Shown piece after piece: positions 34,031-42,444 of a stretch of DNA of 64,000 nucleotides. Origin of the DNA: Clostridia bacterium (GTDB taxonomy: Bacteria; Bacillota; Clostridia; Oscillospirales; Acutalibacteraceae); NCBI GenBank assembly GCA_017549285.1, contig JAFYVE010000006.1:29995-93994 (forward strand). Direction: 5' to 3'. The notes beneath the pieces are model-generated. The model saw only the letters and a program-made list of their open reading frames with translations. It was not told the origin of the DNA and did not search any database. Position 1 is the stretch's first letter; every line of letters begins with the position of its first letter. Both the position numbers and the translations under genes were made by a program.

Positions 34031-35377
34031 TTATTTTTTGAATGCTTTTTTCTTTGCAAGAACAAGCATCGGGATAAGAACGAATACAGCAACAATTGCA
34101 GCATAGAAGAACATACTTGTTGAAGGAACAAGTTTTTCAACACCGTATTCAACAATTGTGATGTTTGATGAACGGCATGCAATGTCACCGAGTGCAGGAC
34201 CGACAATCATGGGGATAAGAACAACGAAAATCATTCTGATACCCTGGAAAAGTCCTACCTTGTCTTCGGGAATGAAGTCACGCATTGTTGCAACAAGCTG
34301 AATCTGAAGAACAACATAGCCTACAAGTGTGGGTGCAATACCTATAAGAACAACAATAATGTTTGTTGATGTTGAAAGGATGAAAAGACCGACAATGAAG
34401 AGCACGATTGTGCACATATTTGCAACAAATCTCTTCTTATCGGAAGCTTTGAGCATGCCGATAACACCTGCAGCAAGAGCTGCGACAGCAATAACTGCGA
34501 CAATGATTGTTTTTACATCAAAAACTGCATTGGGGATAATCACGTTTCCGAGGTAAACGAAAAGATAGGGGAAGAAAACCTGAATTGCGATGTTATAAAT
34601 GCACAGTGCTGCAAGAACAAGGTAAAGGTTTGCGTTTTCTTTTATAACTGACGGTCTGAAACCGTAGAAAAGGTCGCTCCAGTAGCTTGTGTTTGTTTTT
34701 TCACCCTTGATTTTGGGATCTTCAAGTGAGAAAAGACCCATAACACCGCTGAGTGTAACAATAGCGCCGAGAATGAGAAAGAATGTTGAATATGACATAG
34801 CTCCGCTCTGTGCAACACTTCCGAGTCCCATAACTGCAAGCATTGAGAAAAGACCTACAAACATAAGCGCTGTTTCAACTTTGGGTCTTACAAGGGGATT
34901 TGTAACGTCATTGAGCCATGCATTGAAAGCTGAGTCATTACTTGTTGAACCCATGAATGTCATAACCATATCCATAATGATTACAACCCAGACTGTGATT
35001 GCAAGAATTTTGACTTCGTCTGAAATACCTAAAGTTTTTGCAATAACATCTTTTGAAATAAAACCGAAAGCTGCTGTTATGATACCCCAGATTATGTAAC
35101 CGACAGAAATGAAAACTTTACGTTTTTTCATTTTTTCGCTGAGTGTACCCATAATGAATGTTGTGACAACAGCTGTGATTGCCGAAAGAGCAACCATACG
35201 GCTTATTGCTGTTGTGGGTGCCATTACATTTGCAAGAGCATTTGCAGATGCACCGCCGTAAACTGAGTCATAGAGGAATGTATTGAAATACATATTTTCA
35301 ATATTCCACGCAAGACCGCCCATAAAACTGAATACACAGATATTCAGCCATATTCTTTTGCTGAGTTTTTTCTCCAT
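34031..35377 (-). CDS. MFS/GPH-family sugar:cation symporter (copy 2)
   Basis: A 448-residue transporter with 12 predicted spans. It shares long identical blocks with the protein at 21549-22943 (FSFMGG.AWN.ENMYFNTF; VTFIMGSTSNDSAF-type segments; LFYGFRPSVIKEN). The pair therefore arose by duplication and feeds different glycosidase sets. A GGAGG ribosome site lies upstream of ATG 35377, with a TATAAT at 35408-35413 and only a weak -35. It is the first gene of an operon with the membrane GH36 and the GHL6-like hydrolase, separated by a partial terminator. The substrate is unknown. Confidence 0.88.
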   Translation of the reverse strand: MEKKLSKRIWLNICVFSFMGGLAWNIENMYFNTFLYDSVYGGASANALANVMAPTTAISRMVALSAITAVVTTFIMGTLSEKMKKRKVFISVGYIIWGIITAAFGFISKDVIAKTLGISDEVKILAITVWVVIIMDMVMTFMGSTSNDSAFNAWLNDVTNPLVRPKVETALMFVGLFSMLAVMGLGSVAQSGAMSYSTFFLILGAIVTLSGVMGLFSLEDPKIKGEKTNTSYWSDLFYGFRPSVIKENANLYLVLAALCIYNIAIQVFFPYLFVYLGNVIIPNAVFDVKTIIVAVIAVAALAAGVIGMLKASDKKRFVANMCTIVLFIVGLFILSTSTNIIVVLIGIAPTLVGYVVLQIQLVATMRDFIPEDKVGLFQGIRMIFVVLIPMIVGPALGDIACRSSNITIVEYGVEKLVPSTSMFFYAAIVAVFVLIPMLVLAKKKAFKK

Positions 35378-35602
35378 TGTAAGAACCTCCGTGTGAACTT
35401 TAGCTTAATTATAACAGACTTTCTTACCAAATTAAACACTTTTGTAAAATTTTTTTCATAATGTAAATAAATTTTTCTGTTAATTTTTATGTTGAATTAA
35501 AAAAATACAGCAGTATAATACAGAACTCCTTGTGTTATGTTAATTTATGCCACTATTTTTTATGAATGTGAAATAATTTTATATGAATTTACAATATATT
35601 AA

Positions 35603-35631
35603 TTGAAAAAAGAAAAAATAATATGTATAAT
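35603..35631 (+). promoter_or_regulatory. Promoter for the GH84 gene
   Basis: TTGAAA (35603-35608), 17-bp spacer, TATAAT (35626-35631). The rest of 35378-35675 is very A/T-rich and shows nothing else recognisable. Confidence 0.7.
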
Positions 35632-35675
35632 ATTATATCAGAAGCAAGAAACGGTTTGAAAGGAGATATGCGTCC

Positions 35676-37316
35676 GTGATTTATCCCGTACCCCGTAAAA
35701 ACAATCTTAACGGTGTGACTGTCTGTATTTCATCCGTAAAAGTTCAGGGCGAATGCAGCGCAACGGCAGAAAAAATACTTTCGGAATATGATGTTGATAT
35801 AACGGGTGTTTTTCCCGTTGAAATAAATATTTCAGATAGCAGAAGAACCACATATATTGAAGAGCTTTCAATGCTCAGTGATGAAAAATACTTCATTACC
35901 GTAAGTAATGAAAAAATAGTCATTGAAGCATCCTGCCGCAGAGGTGTTTTCCGTGCCGTTCATACTCTTGCAAAGCTTATAAAGAAAAATGAAATCAGAA
36001 CGGGAACACTTGAAGATTATCCGTTGTTCTCACGCAGAGGCTATATTGAAGGTTTTTACGGTGCTACATGGAAACAGGAAAAACGACTTTCCGTTATGAG
36101 ACTTATGGCTGCAAACGGAATGAACAGCTTTTATTACGCACCCAAAGATGACGAATACCACAGGGCAAAATGGCGTGAAGTTTATCCTGAAAAAGAACTT
36201 GCTGAGCTTAAAAGCCTTTTTGATACAGCCGCAGAAAATGAAATTGATGTCTGTTGGTGTGTGGGTCCCGGTCTTACATATAAATACACAAGCGAAACCG
36301 ATTTTGAAGCACTTATAGCAAAGTTTATGAATGTGTATTCAATCGGTGTCAGAAATTTCGGTCTGCTTCTTGATGATATCCCCTCGGATTTTCAGTATGA
36401 AGACGATGCCACAGTTTATGACAGCGTTGTTGATGCTCATATTGAACTTATCAATAAAGTTTTCAGAATACTTAAAAATGCAGATTCAGATATAACTCTT
36501 ACAGTCTGCCCGACGCAGTATTGCGGTGAATGTGACGATTATTACATCAGTAAATTCGGCAAGGGAATACCCTCGGAAATAAAGATTTTCTGGACGGGAA
36601 GACAGATTTGTTCATCATTCCTTACCTGCCGTGAAGCTGATGATTTTATGAGAGCAACTGCTCATATGCCTCTTTACTGGGACAATTACCCCGTAAACGA
36701 CGCCGAAATGTTTCAGGAAATGCATCTGGGTGCAGTAAAGGGCAGGGATAAGGAGCTTTACAGACACAGCGAAGGGCTTATTTCAAATGTTATGGAATAT
36801 GCTGAGTGTTCAAAAATTCCTCTCCTTACAATCGCAGATTATCTCTGGAATCCCGTGGCATATGACTGTGACAATTCTCTTGTGAACGCACAGCAGGAAA
36901 TCCTCGGTGAAAAGGCTGAAATCTTCAAATATATTGCAGACCATCTGTGTGTATCGTGTGTTTCACGTTACGGTTCAGAGCTTATGAGTGAAGTGCTTTC
37001 ACATCTGAGCTTCCTTGTTGCAACGGGGGATACCCAAAAGGCAATATGTGAATTTAAAGAATATAACAAAAAAATGCGTGAATGCCTTGCAACGGTAAGT
37101 GACACATCCGTTGAGCTTTTTGCAGAAATGCAGAAGTGGGTAAAAAAATTCTCACTCTGTTGCGATGTGCTTGATGCAATCCTTGCCGTATGGGTTGAAA
37201 ATACACCTGAAAACAAGACAATTCTCTCGGAACTTATTGAAAAATATAATTCAGATGCTGTCGTTCTTGCAGGATTCTGCCTTCGTGAAACTGCAGAAAA
37301 GACACTTGAATTGTAA
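35676..37316 (+). CDS. GH84 beta-N-acetylglucosaminidase (O-GlcNAcase-like)
   Basis: GH84 enzymes remove beta-GlcNAc using substrate-assisted catalysis. The 546-residue protein has an N-terminal GH20b-like domain (1-115), then the barrel with RRGYIEGFYGATW, YYAPKDDEYHRAKWREVYP and the catalytic pair D233-D234 in GLLLDDIPSDF. A helical C-terminal domain follows. No signal peptide, unlike the large secreted GH84 toxins of Clostridium, so it is intracellular. Start: GTG 35676, 9 bp after AAGGAGA; an ATG eight bases earlier opens only a three-codon frame whose TGA overlaps this GTG. The product GlcNAc fits the BadF-type kinase at 14592. Confidence 0.92.
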   Translation: MIYPVPRKNNLNGVTVCISSVKVQGECSATAEKILSEYDVDITGVFPVEINISDSRRTTYIEELSMLSDEKYFITVSNEKIVIEASCRRGVFRAVHTLAKLIKKNEIRTGTLEDYPLFSRRGYIEGFYGATWKQEKRLSVMRLMAANGMNSFYYAPKDDEYHRAKWREVYPEKELAELKSLFDTAAENEIDVCWCVGPGLTYKYTSETDFEALIAKFMNVYSIGVRNFGLLLDDIPSDFQYEDDATVYDSVVDAHIELINKVFRILKNADSDITLTVCPTQYCGECDDYYISKFGKGIPSEIKIFWTGRQICSSFLTCREADDFMRATAHMPLYWDNYPVNDAEMFQEMHLGAVKGRDKELYRHSEGLISNVMEYAECSKIPLLTIADYLWNPVAYDCDNSLVNAQQEILGEKAEIFKYIADHLCVSCVSRYGSELMSEVLSHLSFLVATGDTQKAICEFKEYNKKMRECLATVSDTSVELFAEMQKWVKKFSLCCDVLDAILAVWVENTPENKTILSELIEKYNSDAVVLAGFCLRETAEKTLEL

Positions 37317-37349
37317 TAATAAAAATAAAACTGAAAAGGTGGTTTTTTT

Positions 37350-39155
37350 ATGAAAAAAATTGTTTCGTGTATTCTCTGTGTTGTGATTGCATTATCAATG
37401 CTTTCTGTCTGCGCATTTGCAGAAACAAAAACAGAATGCGGCGGCAACTGTGACACCTGTCCTGCAATTGTTGTTCCCGGTATCGGTCAGTCAAACGTAT
37501 GGGCACTTGAAGAAAACGGTGACTATATGCTTGATGACAACGGTAACAGAATTATGTGTTTCCCCGCTGTTCTTGATATTAATGCAATCATTCCCAAGGC
37601 AATTCTTCCTGTGCTTACATCACTCATTTCACAGAAGGACGCAGGTCTTTCTGATGCTCTCTGCGGTGCGGTACGTGATGCATTTGCAGTTAATATGTGT
37701 GACAAAAACGGTAAGAACACAGGTAATTTTGTAGTTGAAAAGTATCTCTATTCAGTTGCAGAATGTTCAGAATATGAAAAGGAACAGATTTACAGAAATA
37801 TTCCTCTTCAGAATTATGCAAAGATGGCAGGTGAAGACCACCTTTACTACTTTGCATATAATTCATTCGGTAATAATTACGACATCGTAACAGAACTTTA
37901 CAACTACATTCAGATGGTAAAGGCTGAAACAGGTCATGATAAAGTAAACATCGTACCCATCAGCATGGGCGGTTCAATTGCAAACGGTCTGTTTGAATAT
38001 TATCCTCAGGTTATGGATGACCTCCAAAAGGTTGTTTATATCGTTCCCGCGCTCAACGGCTCAACAATAGTAGGTGACCTTTACACAAAGAATTTTGCAT
38101 TCTTTGACACAGACTTCCTTTATAACGGTTTCCTTGAAGCACTTATGGATGAAGAAGATGCAAGAATGATTGAAGTTATTGCAAGAATTCTTCCCGATGA
38201 AGTTCTTACATCAGTTCTCAGAAACGTTGCTGACTGCCTCGTTGAAGAAGTTGCATCCAATATAACAATGCTCTGGGGGCTTTGTCCCAAGGAATATTAT
38301 CCCGAAGCTTCAGCAGCTCTTCTCGGTTCAAAACCTGAAATCAAGCGCCAGACAGATATGTTCTATCAGGCACAGCTCAATTCAGATAAGAACATCCAGA
38401 CTCTTGTTGATAAGGGCGTAAAAGTTTTCAATATCGTAGATTACGATGTGCCTATGTACCTTATCGGTAACTCATGGAATAACGACAATGCGGATGGTGT
38501 TATCCATCTTTCATCAACAGCTATGGGCGTTCACAGCGCAATTGTAGGTGAAACACTCGGTGAATCCTATGTTCAGGCCAACACAAGTGTAAACTGTGCA
38601 GACCTCTCACACAACCACATTTCACCCGACAACGTTGTTGATGCTTCAACAGGTCTTCTTCCTGATCATACATTCTATTTTGACGCTCAGGGTCATGAAC
38701 AGACAGCAAGAAATGACGCTATCATTTCACTTGCAACAGTTCTTCTTGCAACAGACGATATCAAGGATGTTTACTCAACACCCGATTATCCTCAGTTCAA
38801 TGCAAAAAGAGACCCCCGTGCGCTTAAGAACACATACATTCCCGAAGCAAAGGCTGTGGATATGTCAGCACTCAGCGCAGAAGATGCAGCTGAACTCGCA
38901 GCAGCAATTGAAGAAGCTGAAGCTTTCGTAAACAGCACAGCCTGTTATGAAGGGCAGCAGAAGGAAGTTGAGGACAGACTTGTAAATATCCTTGTAAAAG
39001 TCGGTGCAAGAGAACCTTCTGTCAAGGAAGAACCCAAGACACTCTTTACTAACCTCAGCCTCTGGCTCTATGATAATTACGGAACAAACGGTATTTTTGA
39101 AGTTCCCGGACTTATCGTAAAGGTATTCTTCAAACTTATTGAATTTGCTCTTTGA
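37350..39155 (+). CDS. Secreted lipase-like alpha/beta hydrolase
   Basis: The 601-residue protein has a clear signal peptide (MKKIVSCILCVVIALSMLS... to CAFA at about 24), then a Cys-rich ECGGNCDTCPAIVVPGIGQS segment. The nucleophile elbow is VPISMGGSIANG, a variant of GxSxG with Pro-Ile before the Ser, as in LCAT-like and triacylglycerol lipase-like proteins. An Asp and His late in the domain (DHTFYFDAQGHEQ) may complete the triad. The C-terminal 130 residues are helical, ending in a hydrophobic stretch. It lies 33 bp after GH84 and ends at a strong terminator. Its substrate (lipid ester or other) is unknown. Confidence 0.7.
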   Translation: MKKIVSCILCVVIALSMLSVCAFAETKTECGGNCDTCPAIVVPGIGQSNVWALEENGDYMLDDNGNRIMCFPAVLDINAIIPKAILPVLTSLISQKDAGLSDALCGAVRDAFAVNMCDKNGKNTGNFVVEKYLYSVAECSEYEKEQIYRNIPLQNYAKMAGEDHLYYFAYNSFGNNYDIVTELYNYIQMVKAETGHDKVNIVPISMGGSIANGLFEYYPQVMDDLQKVVYIVPALNGSTIVGDLYTKNFAFFDTDFLYNGFLEALMDEEDARMIEVIARILPDEVLTSVLRNVADCLVEEVASNITMLWGLCPKEYYPEASAALLGSKPEIKRQTDMFYQAQLNSDKNIQTLVDKGVKVFNIVDYDVPMYLIGNSWNNDNADGVIHLSSTAMGVHSAIVGETLGESYVQANTSVNCADLSHNHISPDNVVDASTGLLPDHTFYFDAQGHEQTARNDAIISLATVLLATDDIKDVYSTPDYPQFNAKRDPRALKNTYIPEAKAVDMSALSAEDAAELAAAIEEAEAFVNSTACYEGQQKEVEDRLVNILVKVGAREPSVKEEPKTLFTNLSLWLYDNYGTNGIFEVPGLIVKVFFKLIEFAL

Positions 39156-39167
39156 TTCTGATACAAG

Positions 39168-39195
39168 AAAAACGCATCCGTCGGGATGCGTTTTT
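39168..39195. terminator. Bidirectional terminator
   Basis: AAAAACGCATCC/GGATGCGTTTTT with a short loop and T-runs on both strands, between convergent genes. Confidence 0.85.
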
Positions 39196-40272
39196 TTAAT
39201 CTGTCTGATATTCAAATGTGTGGTTTTCAAATCCTGAAGAATACACTTGTGTACCGTCGGGGAGTACCCACATTGCTTCTGTATTTTCAATTGATTCAAT
39301 AAGCGCTTTGCCCTCTGCTTCATCCATAAGGAATAATGCAGTTGACAATGCGTCACCCATACCTGAATCGGGAGTGATTACGGAAACAGAGTTGTATTTT
39401 TTGCCCGGCATAAGTGTTTCGGGATCAATGATGTGATGATAATTCACACCGTTGACTGTATAGAAACGCTGATATGAACCGCTTGTTACAATTGAATTAT
39501 CGCTCAGCTCAACAAATTCAATATAAGGTGTTTCTTCGTTTTCTTTGTCGGGATTCTCAATTCCTGCTTTAAAAGGCTTGTTTTCACCGTTAAGACCGAT
39601 TGTACGTATATTTCCGCCCACATTGAGAATGAATGATGTAATGCCCTTGCTTTCAAGATTCTGAGCAACTTTTTCAACTGAATAGCCCTTTGCAATTGCA
39701 CCTACGTCAAGAAGCATTTCAGGATCAGCAAGTAAAACTGTGCTGTTTTCTTTATCAATGATGACATCGTTTATATCTGTATGCTTTTCAGCTTCCCTGA
39801 GTTTTTCCATATCGGGCAATTCTGCTGTGTCGGGGTCGTCAAGTCCCCATGTGCGGTAGTTATGCCATATTCTTAAAACACTGCCCATTGCAACATTTAC
39901 TTTGCCGTTGGTTTTCTCATACATTTCTTTTGAAAACGTAAGCATATCAATGATTTTTTCATCAACTTTGACTGTCTGATGAACACCGTCTCTGACTTCA
40001 TTTATTGTCACAAGGTTATTGAGTCCCTCATAACGGGTGTATATATTGAAAAGACGATGGTATTCATTGAGAAGACCTTTTATTTCTTCACAGACTGCAT
40101 CAAATTCTTCTTTTGTTTCTGTGTAGCCTGTAATTGTTGTTGCTGTATCAAAATAATCGAAATAATGTGCTGTGTATTTGAGTTTCGGAGTTTCTTTCTG
40201 GCAGGAACTCATAAGAAAAATCATTGCAAATGAAAGTAAAAGTGCCGTGAAACGAAGAAACTGTTTTTTCAT
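39196..40272 (-). CDS. apbE: FAD:protein FMN transferase lipoprotein (ApbE)
   Basis: ApbE attaches FMN through a phosphoester to Thr/Ser in D-x-[ST]-G-A-[ST] type motifs of membrane flavoproteins, including RnfG and RnfD. This 358-residue protein has a lipoprotein signal (MIFLMSSCQKE), so it sits outside the membrane where flavinylation occurs. Conserved motifs: DVGAIAKGYSVEKV, FILNVGGNIRTIG, YHHIIDPETLMPG and GMGDALSTALF. Start: ATG 40272; a 26-codon in-frame upstream extension runs through a terminator hairpin and was rejected. Its location just downstream of the rnf cluster fits maturation of the Rnf subunits. Confidence 0.93.
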   Translation of the reverse strand: MKKQFLRFTALLLSFAMIFLMSSCQKETPKLKYTAHYFDYFDTATTITGYTETKEEFDAVCEEIKGLLNEYHRLFNIYTRYEGLNNLVTINEVRDGVHQTVKVDEKIIDMLTFSKEMYEKTNGKVNVAMGSVLRIWHNYRTWGLDDPDTAELPDMEKLREAEKHTDINDVIIDKENSTVLLADPEMLLDVGAIAKGYSVEKVAQNLESKGITSFILNVGGNIRTIGLNGENKPFKAGIENPDKENEETPYIEFVELSDNSIVTSGSYQRFYTVNGVNYHHIIDPETLMPGKKYNSVSVITPDSGMGDALSTALFLMDEAEGKALIESIENTEAMWVLPDGTQVYSSGFENHTFEYQTD

Positions 40273-40302
40273 TTTAATCACCGCTTTTAATATTAACAAA
40301 AA

Positions 40303-40326
40303 ACGGGATGTTTTGCAACATCCCGT
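40303..40326 (-). terminator. Terminator of the duplicated-domain lipoprotein
   Basis: Minus-strand ACGGGATGTT-GCAA-AACATCCCGT followed by TTTTTTG. Confidence 0.85.
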
Positions 40327-40342
40327 CAGCTTTTTATAAAAC

Positions 40343-41425
40343 TTAAGCAACTGTTGCTGCAGCTGTTGCAGCCTTGATCATGTCGCCGATGTTGATTGTG
40401 CAACCTGCTGTAGCAAGGTCGCCTGCACCGTAGCCTGTTTCGTCAGCAAGTGTTGCGAAATCAGCAGCTGTCTTGCCTGCAAGAGCTGAATCGAAAGCAG
40501 CAGCCTGAGCGTACCATTCAAGAACCTTGCCTTCGCTGCCGTCATGCTTTTTGCCGAATGCAGCCATGTTGTATTCATCACCGAGTTCGCCCTTTGTCTT
40601 GATTTCTGCAGCAGCTTCTGATGTTGCTGCACCTGCAAGATCAAATTCAACCTTTGTTGATACAACGTCTGTCTTTGCAACTACAACTTTGCCTGCAGCA
40701 TCTGTAACAGCAGCAACGATTGTAGCATCAACGCCTACAGAACCGCTCTTTTCTTCTGTTGCATCAGTATTTGAAACTGATGTAGCAAAAGCGAGCTTGA
40801 GTGTGTCGTTTGCTGTAGCAGATGATTCAACTGCATTAGCAACAGCCTTATCAAATGCCTTCATGATGCTGCCAACGCTGATTGTGCAACCTGCAGCTGC
40901 AAGATCACCTGTTGTGTATGTGTCTTCTGTCATGAATGCCTTTACTTCTTCAGCTGTCTTGCCCTTTGCTGTTGCAGCAAAAGCGTCTGCCTGAGCATAC
41001 CATTCAAGAACTTTACCTTCGCTGCCGTCATGCTTTTTGCCGAATGCAGCCATGTTGTATGCATCGCCGAGTTCATACTTTGTCTTAACTTCTGTTGAAG
41101 CAACTGCTGTACCTGTTGATGTCCATTCTGTTGTTGCAGCAAGTGTGTCGAGTTTAACGTCAACGATCTTGCCTTCTGCATCAAGAAGAACAGCAACTGC
41201 AGTAACTTCTACGTCTGCATCGCCGTTTGTGTCACCGTCTGCAGCCTTAGCTTCGCTTGATGAAGCTACAATACCGAGACCGAATTTAAGTGCTGATGTG
41301 TCTGTTGTTTCTGTGTCTGATGTTGAGGGTTCATTGTTGTCTGTTGTTGCCTTGTCACAAGCTGTGAATGCAAACATTGAAGCTGCTACAAGAACAACGA
41401 GGAGTAAGCTGATGATTTTTTTCAT
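40343..41425 (-). CDS. Rnf-linked lipoprotein with two near-identical domains
   Basis: A 360-residue predicted lipoprotein (lipobox FAFTACDK). After a Thr/Ser/Asp-rich linker come two repeats of about 150 residues. Each contains NMAAFGKKHDGSEGKVLEWY, a KT-A region and AGCTI-[SN]-[VI]-G near its end. The repeats start with a beta-pattern resembling FMN-binding-domain strands, but no flavinylation motif [ST]GA[ST] is present. DNA at 40504-40588 and 40990-41074 is nearly identical, so the duplication is recent or maintained by gene conversion. It lies between apbE and the rnf operon and has its own promoter and terminator. A role in extracytoplasmic electron transfer is inferred. Confidence 0.7.
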   Translation of the reverse strand: MKKIISLLLVVLVAASMFAFTACDKATTDNNEPSTSDTETTDTSALKFGLGIVASSSEAKAADGDTNGDADVEVTAVAVLLDAEGKIVDVKLDTLAATTEWTSTGTAVASTEVKTKYELGDAYNMAAFGKKHDGSEGKVLEWYAQADAFAATAKGKTAEEVKAFMTEDTYTTGDLAAAGCTISVGSIMKAFDKAVANAVESSATANDTLKLAFATSVSNTDATEEKSGSVGVDATIVAAVTDAAGKVVVAKTDVVSTKVEFDLAGAATSEAAAEIKTKGELGDEYNMAAFGKKHDGSEGKVLEWYAQAAAFDSALAGKTAADFATLADETGYGAGDLATAGCTINIGDMIKAATAAATVA

Positions 41426-41473
41426 TTTGGGTTTGCTCCTTTTTTATTATTTTTTTCTATTTTCGCCCTTGTT

Positions 41474-41502
41474 ATTATTGCAAAAAAAAGAGATTATGTC
41501 AA
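41474..41502 (-). promoter_or_regulatory. Promoter of the duplicated-domain lipoprotein, inside a terminator
   Basis: Minus-strand TTGACA (41497-41502), 17-bp spacer, AATAAT (41474-41479). The -35 box is part of the terminator stem at 41490-41531. Confidence 0.6.
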
Positions 41503-41531
41503 TAGGTTTTTTTTTATAATGACATAATCTC
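41490..41531 (-). terminator. Terminator of the rnf operon
   Basis: The 12-bp perfect stem GAGATTATGTCA/TGACATAATCTC is followed by TTTTTTTT on the minus strand, just after the Gx transporter gene. Confidence 0.8.
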
Positions 41532-41539
41532 CGAAATGT

Positions 41540-42043
41540 TCAAATTTTAAGTGATGAAGTACGTTTTATTAGTATATTTGCTCCAATTCCGATAAATACG
41601 CCTGCAATTGTTCCTGTAATTGCAAGGATAATCATATAATATCCGAGCTGAATTGTATCAAAAAGGAAAACTGCAACGAGAATCTGACCGAGATTGTGAG
41701 CAACTGCCCCCGTAACACTTACACCGATTGTTGAAAAACTGTTTATCTTTTTCAACAGAGCCATCAGTATCAGGCTGAGCACCGCACCTGCGGCGCTGTA
41801 TGCAAGTGTCATAACGTTTCCGAATAATAATGCGACTATAAACAGTCTTATTCCCGAAACAGCAACAGCTTCTTTGAATCCAAATTTATATAATACAAAT
41901 ATTATAACAAGATTCGGCAATCCCATTTTTACACCGGGCACCGATGCCATAAGGGGAGGCAGAAGAGCTTCAAGATAAGCCAGAATCAGCGCTACTGACG
42001 TTATAATTCCGAGTACGGCTGTTTTTTTAGCTGAGTTTTTCAT
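41540..42043 (-). CDS. Gx transporter family membrane protein (Hpre_diP_synt_I type)
   Basis: A protein of 167 residues with about five hydrophobic spans and the family pattern LEALLPPL...PGVKMGLPNLVIIF and SVTGAVAHNLGQILVA. The family was once annotated as heptaprenyl diphosphate synthase component I, but its fold suggests a small-molecule transporter subunit, and it often accompanies Rnf, NusG-II and FMN-binding genes. Start: ATG 42043, because AAGGA is 9 bp ahead of it and abuts the alternative ATG 42052. It is the last gene of the rnf operon, 12 bp after the NusG-II gene. The cargo is unknown. Confidence 0.8.
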   Translation of the reverse strand: MKNSAKKTAVLGIITSVALILAYLEALLPPLMASVPGVKMGLPNLVIIFVLYKFGFKEAVAVSGIRLFIVALLFGNVMTLAYSAAGAVLSLILMALLKKINSFSTIGVSVTGAVAHNLGQILVAVFLFDTIQLGYYMIILAITGTIAGVFIGIGANILIKRTSSLKI

Positions 42044-42055
42044 TCGATACATTCC

Positions 42056-42442
42056 TTATGCAACAGCATCCAGGTCGGGAACGGAATTTTCTGCTGTTAT
42101 TTCAATTACAATTCTGTGGGGCAGGCATACGATTGTTTCGCCTGAATATGATATCGGTCTGTGCTCTTTGCAGATTTTATCGGGGCAGTCGGCATCGGAC
42201 ATATAAGCTTTACCGTCTTCAATAACCAGGGTGTTCATAAACTCATTATTATCGCCCGTGACAATATCAACAGTTCTGTTTTCATAGAGTGAATAACTCT
42301 GTGTGACATTACCGTCGATTTTTACAAGCACCATATTGCCTTCAAGTCTGGTGAGATTTGCCACCAGTAAACCTGCTGCCGCTATCAGCAGGATAACGGC
42401 AACAAGGATAATATCATTTTTAGTTTTTTTACTGATTTTCAT
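42056..42442 (-). CDS. NusG domain II-containing membrane-anchored protein
   Basis: A 128-residue protein with one N-terminal membrane anchor (about 11-30) and an extracytoplasmic NusG-II-type beta-barrel. The barrel shows the pattern ITDADCPDKICKEHRPIS-like: here MSDADCPDKICKEHR followed by ETIVCLPHRIVIEI, with conserved Cys and His. Despite the name it is not a transcription factor. The family is commonly next to Rnf and flavin-transfer genes; function unproven. Start: ATG 42442, two bases after the rnfB stop, so translation is probably coupled; there is no strong own ribosome site. Confidence 0.8.
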   Translation of the reverse strand: MKISKKTKNDIILVAVILLIAAAGLLVANLTRLEGNMVLVKIDGNVTQSYSLYENRTVDIVTGDNNEFMNTLVIEDGKAYMSDADCPDKICKEHRPISYSGETIVCLPHRIVIEITAENSVPDLDAVA

Positions 42443-42444
42443 AC

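Noticed and set aside
35668-35679. ATG-CGT-CCG-TGA mini-frame as the GH84 start
   Set aside because: It is only three codons long and too close to the ribosome site; GTG 35676 gives the proper spacing and the conserved protein.
40527-41519. Two plus-strand frames opposite the duplicated lipoprotein
   Set aside because: Ala/Ser/Val-rich shadows of the repeat-bearing minus-strand gene.
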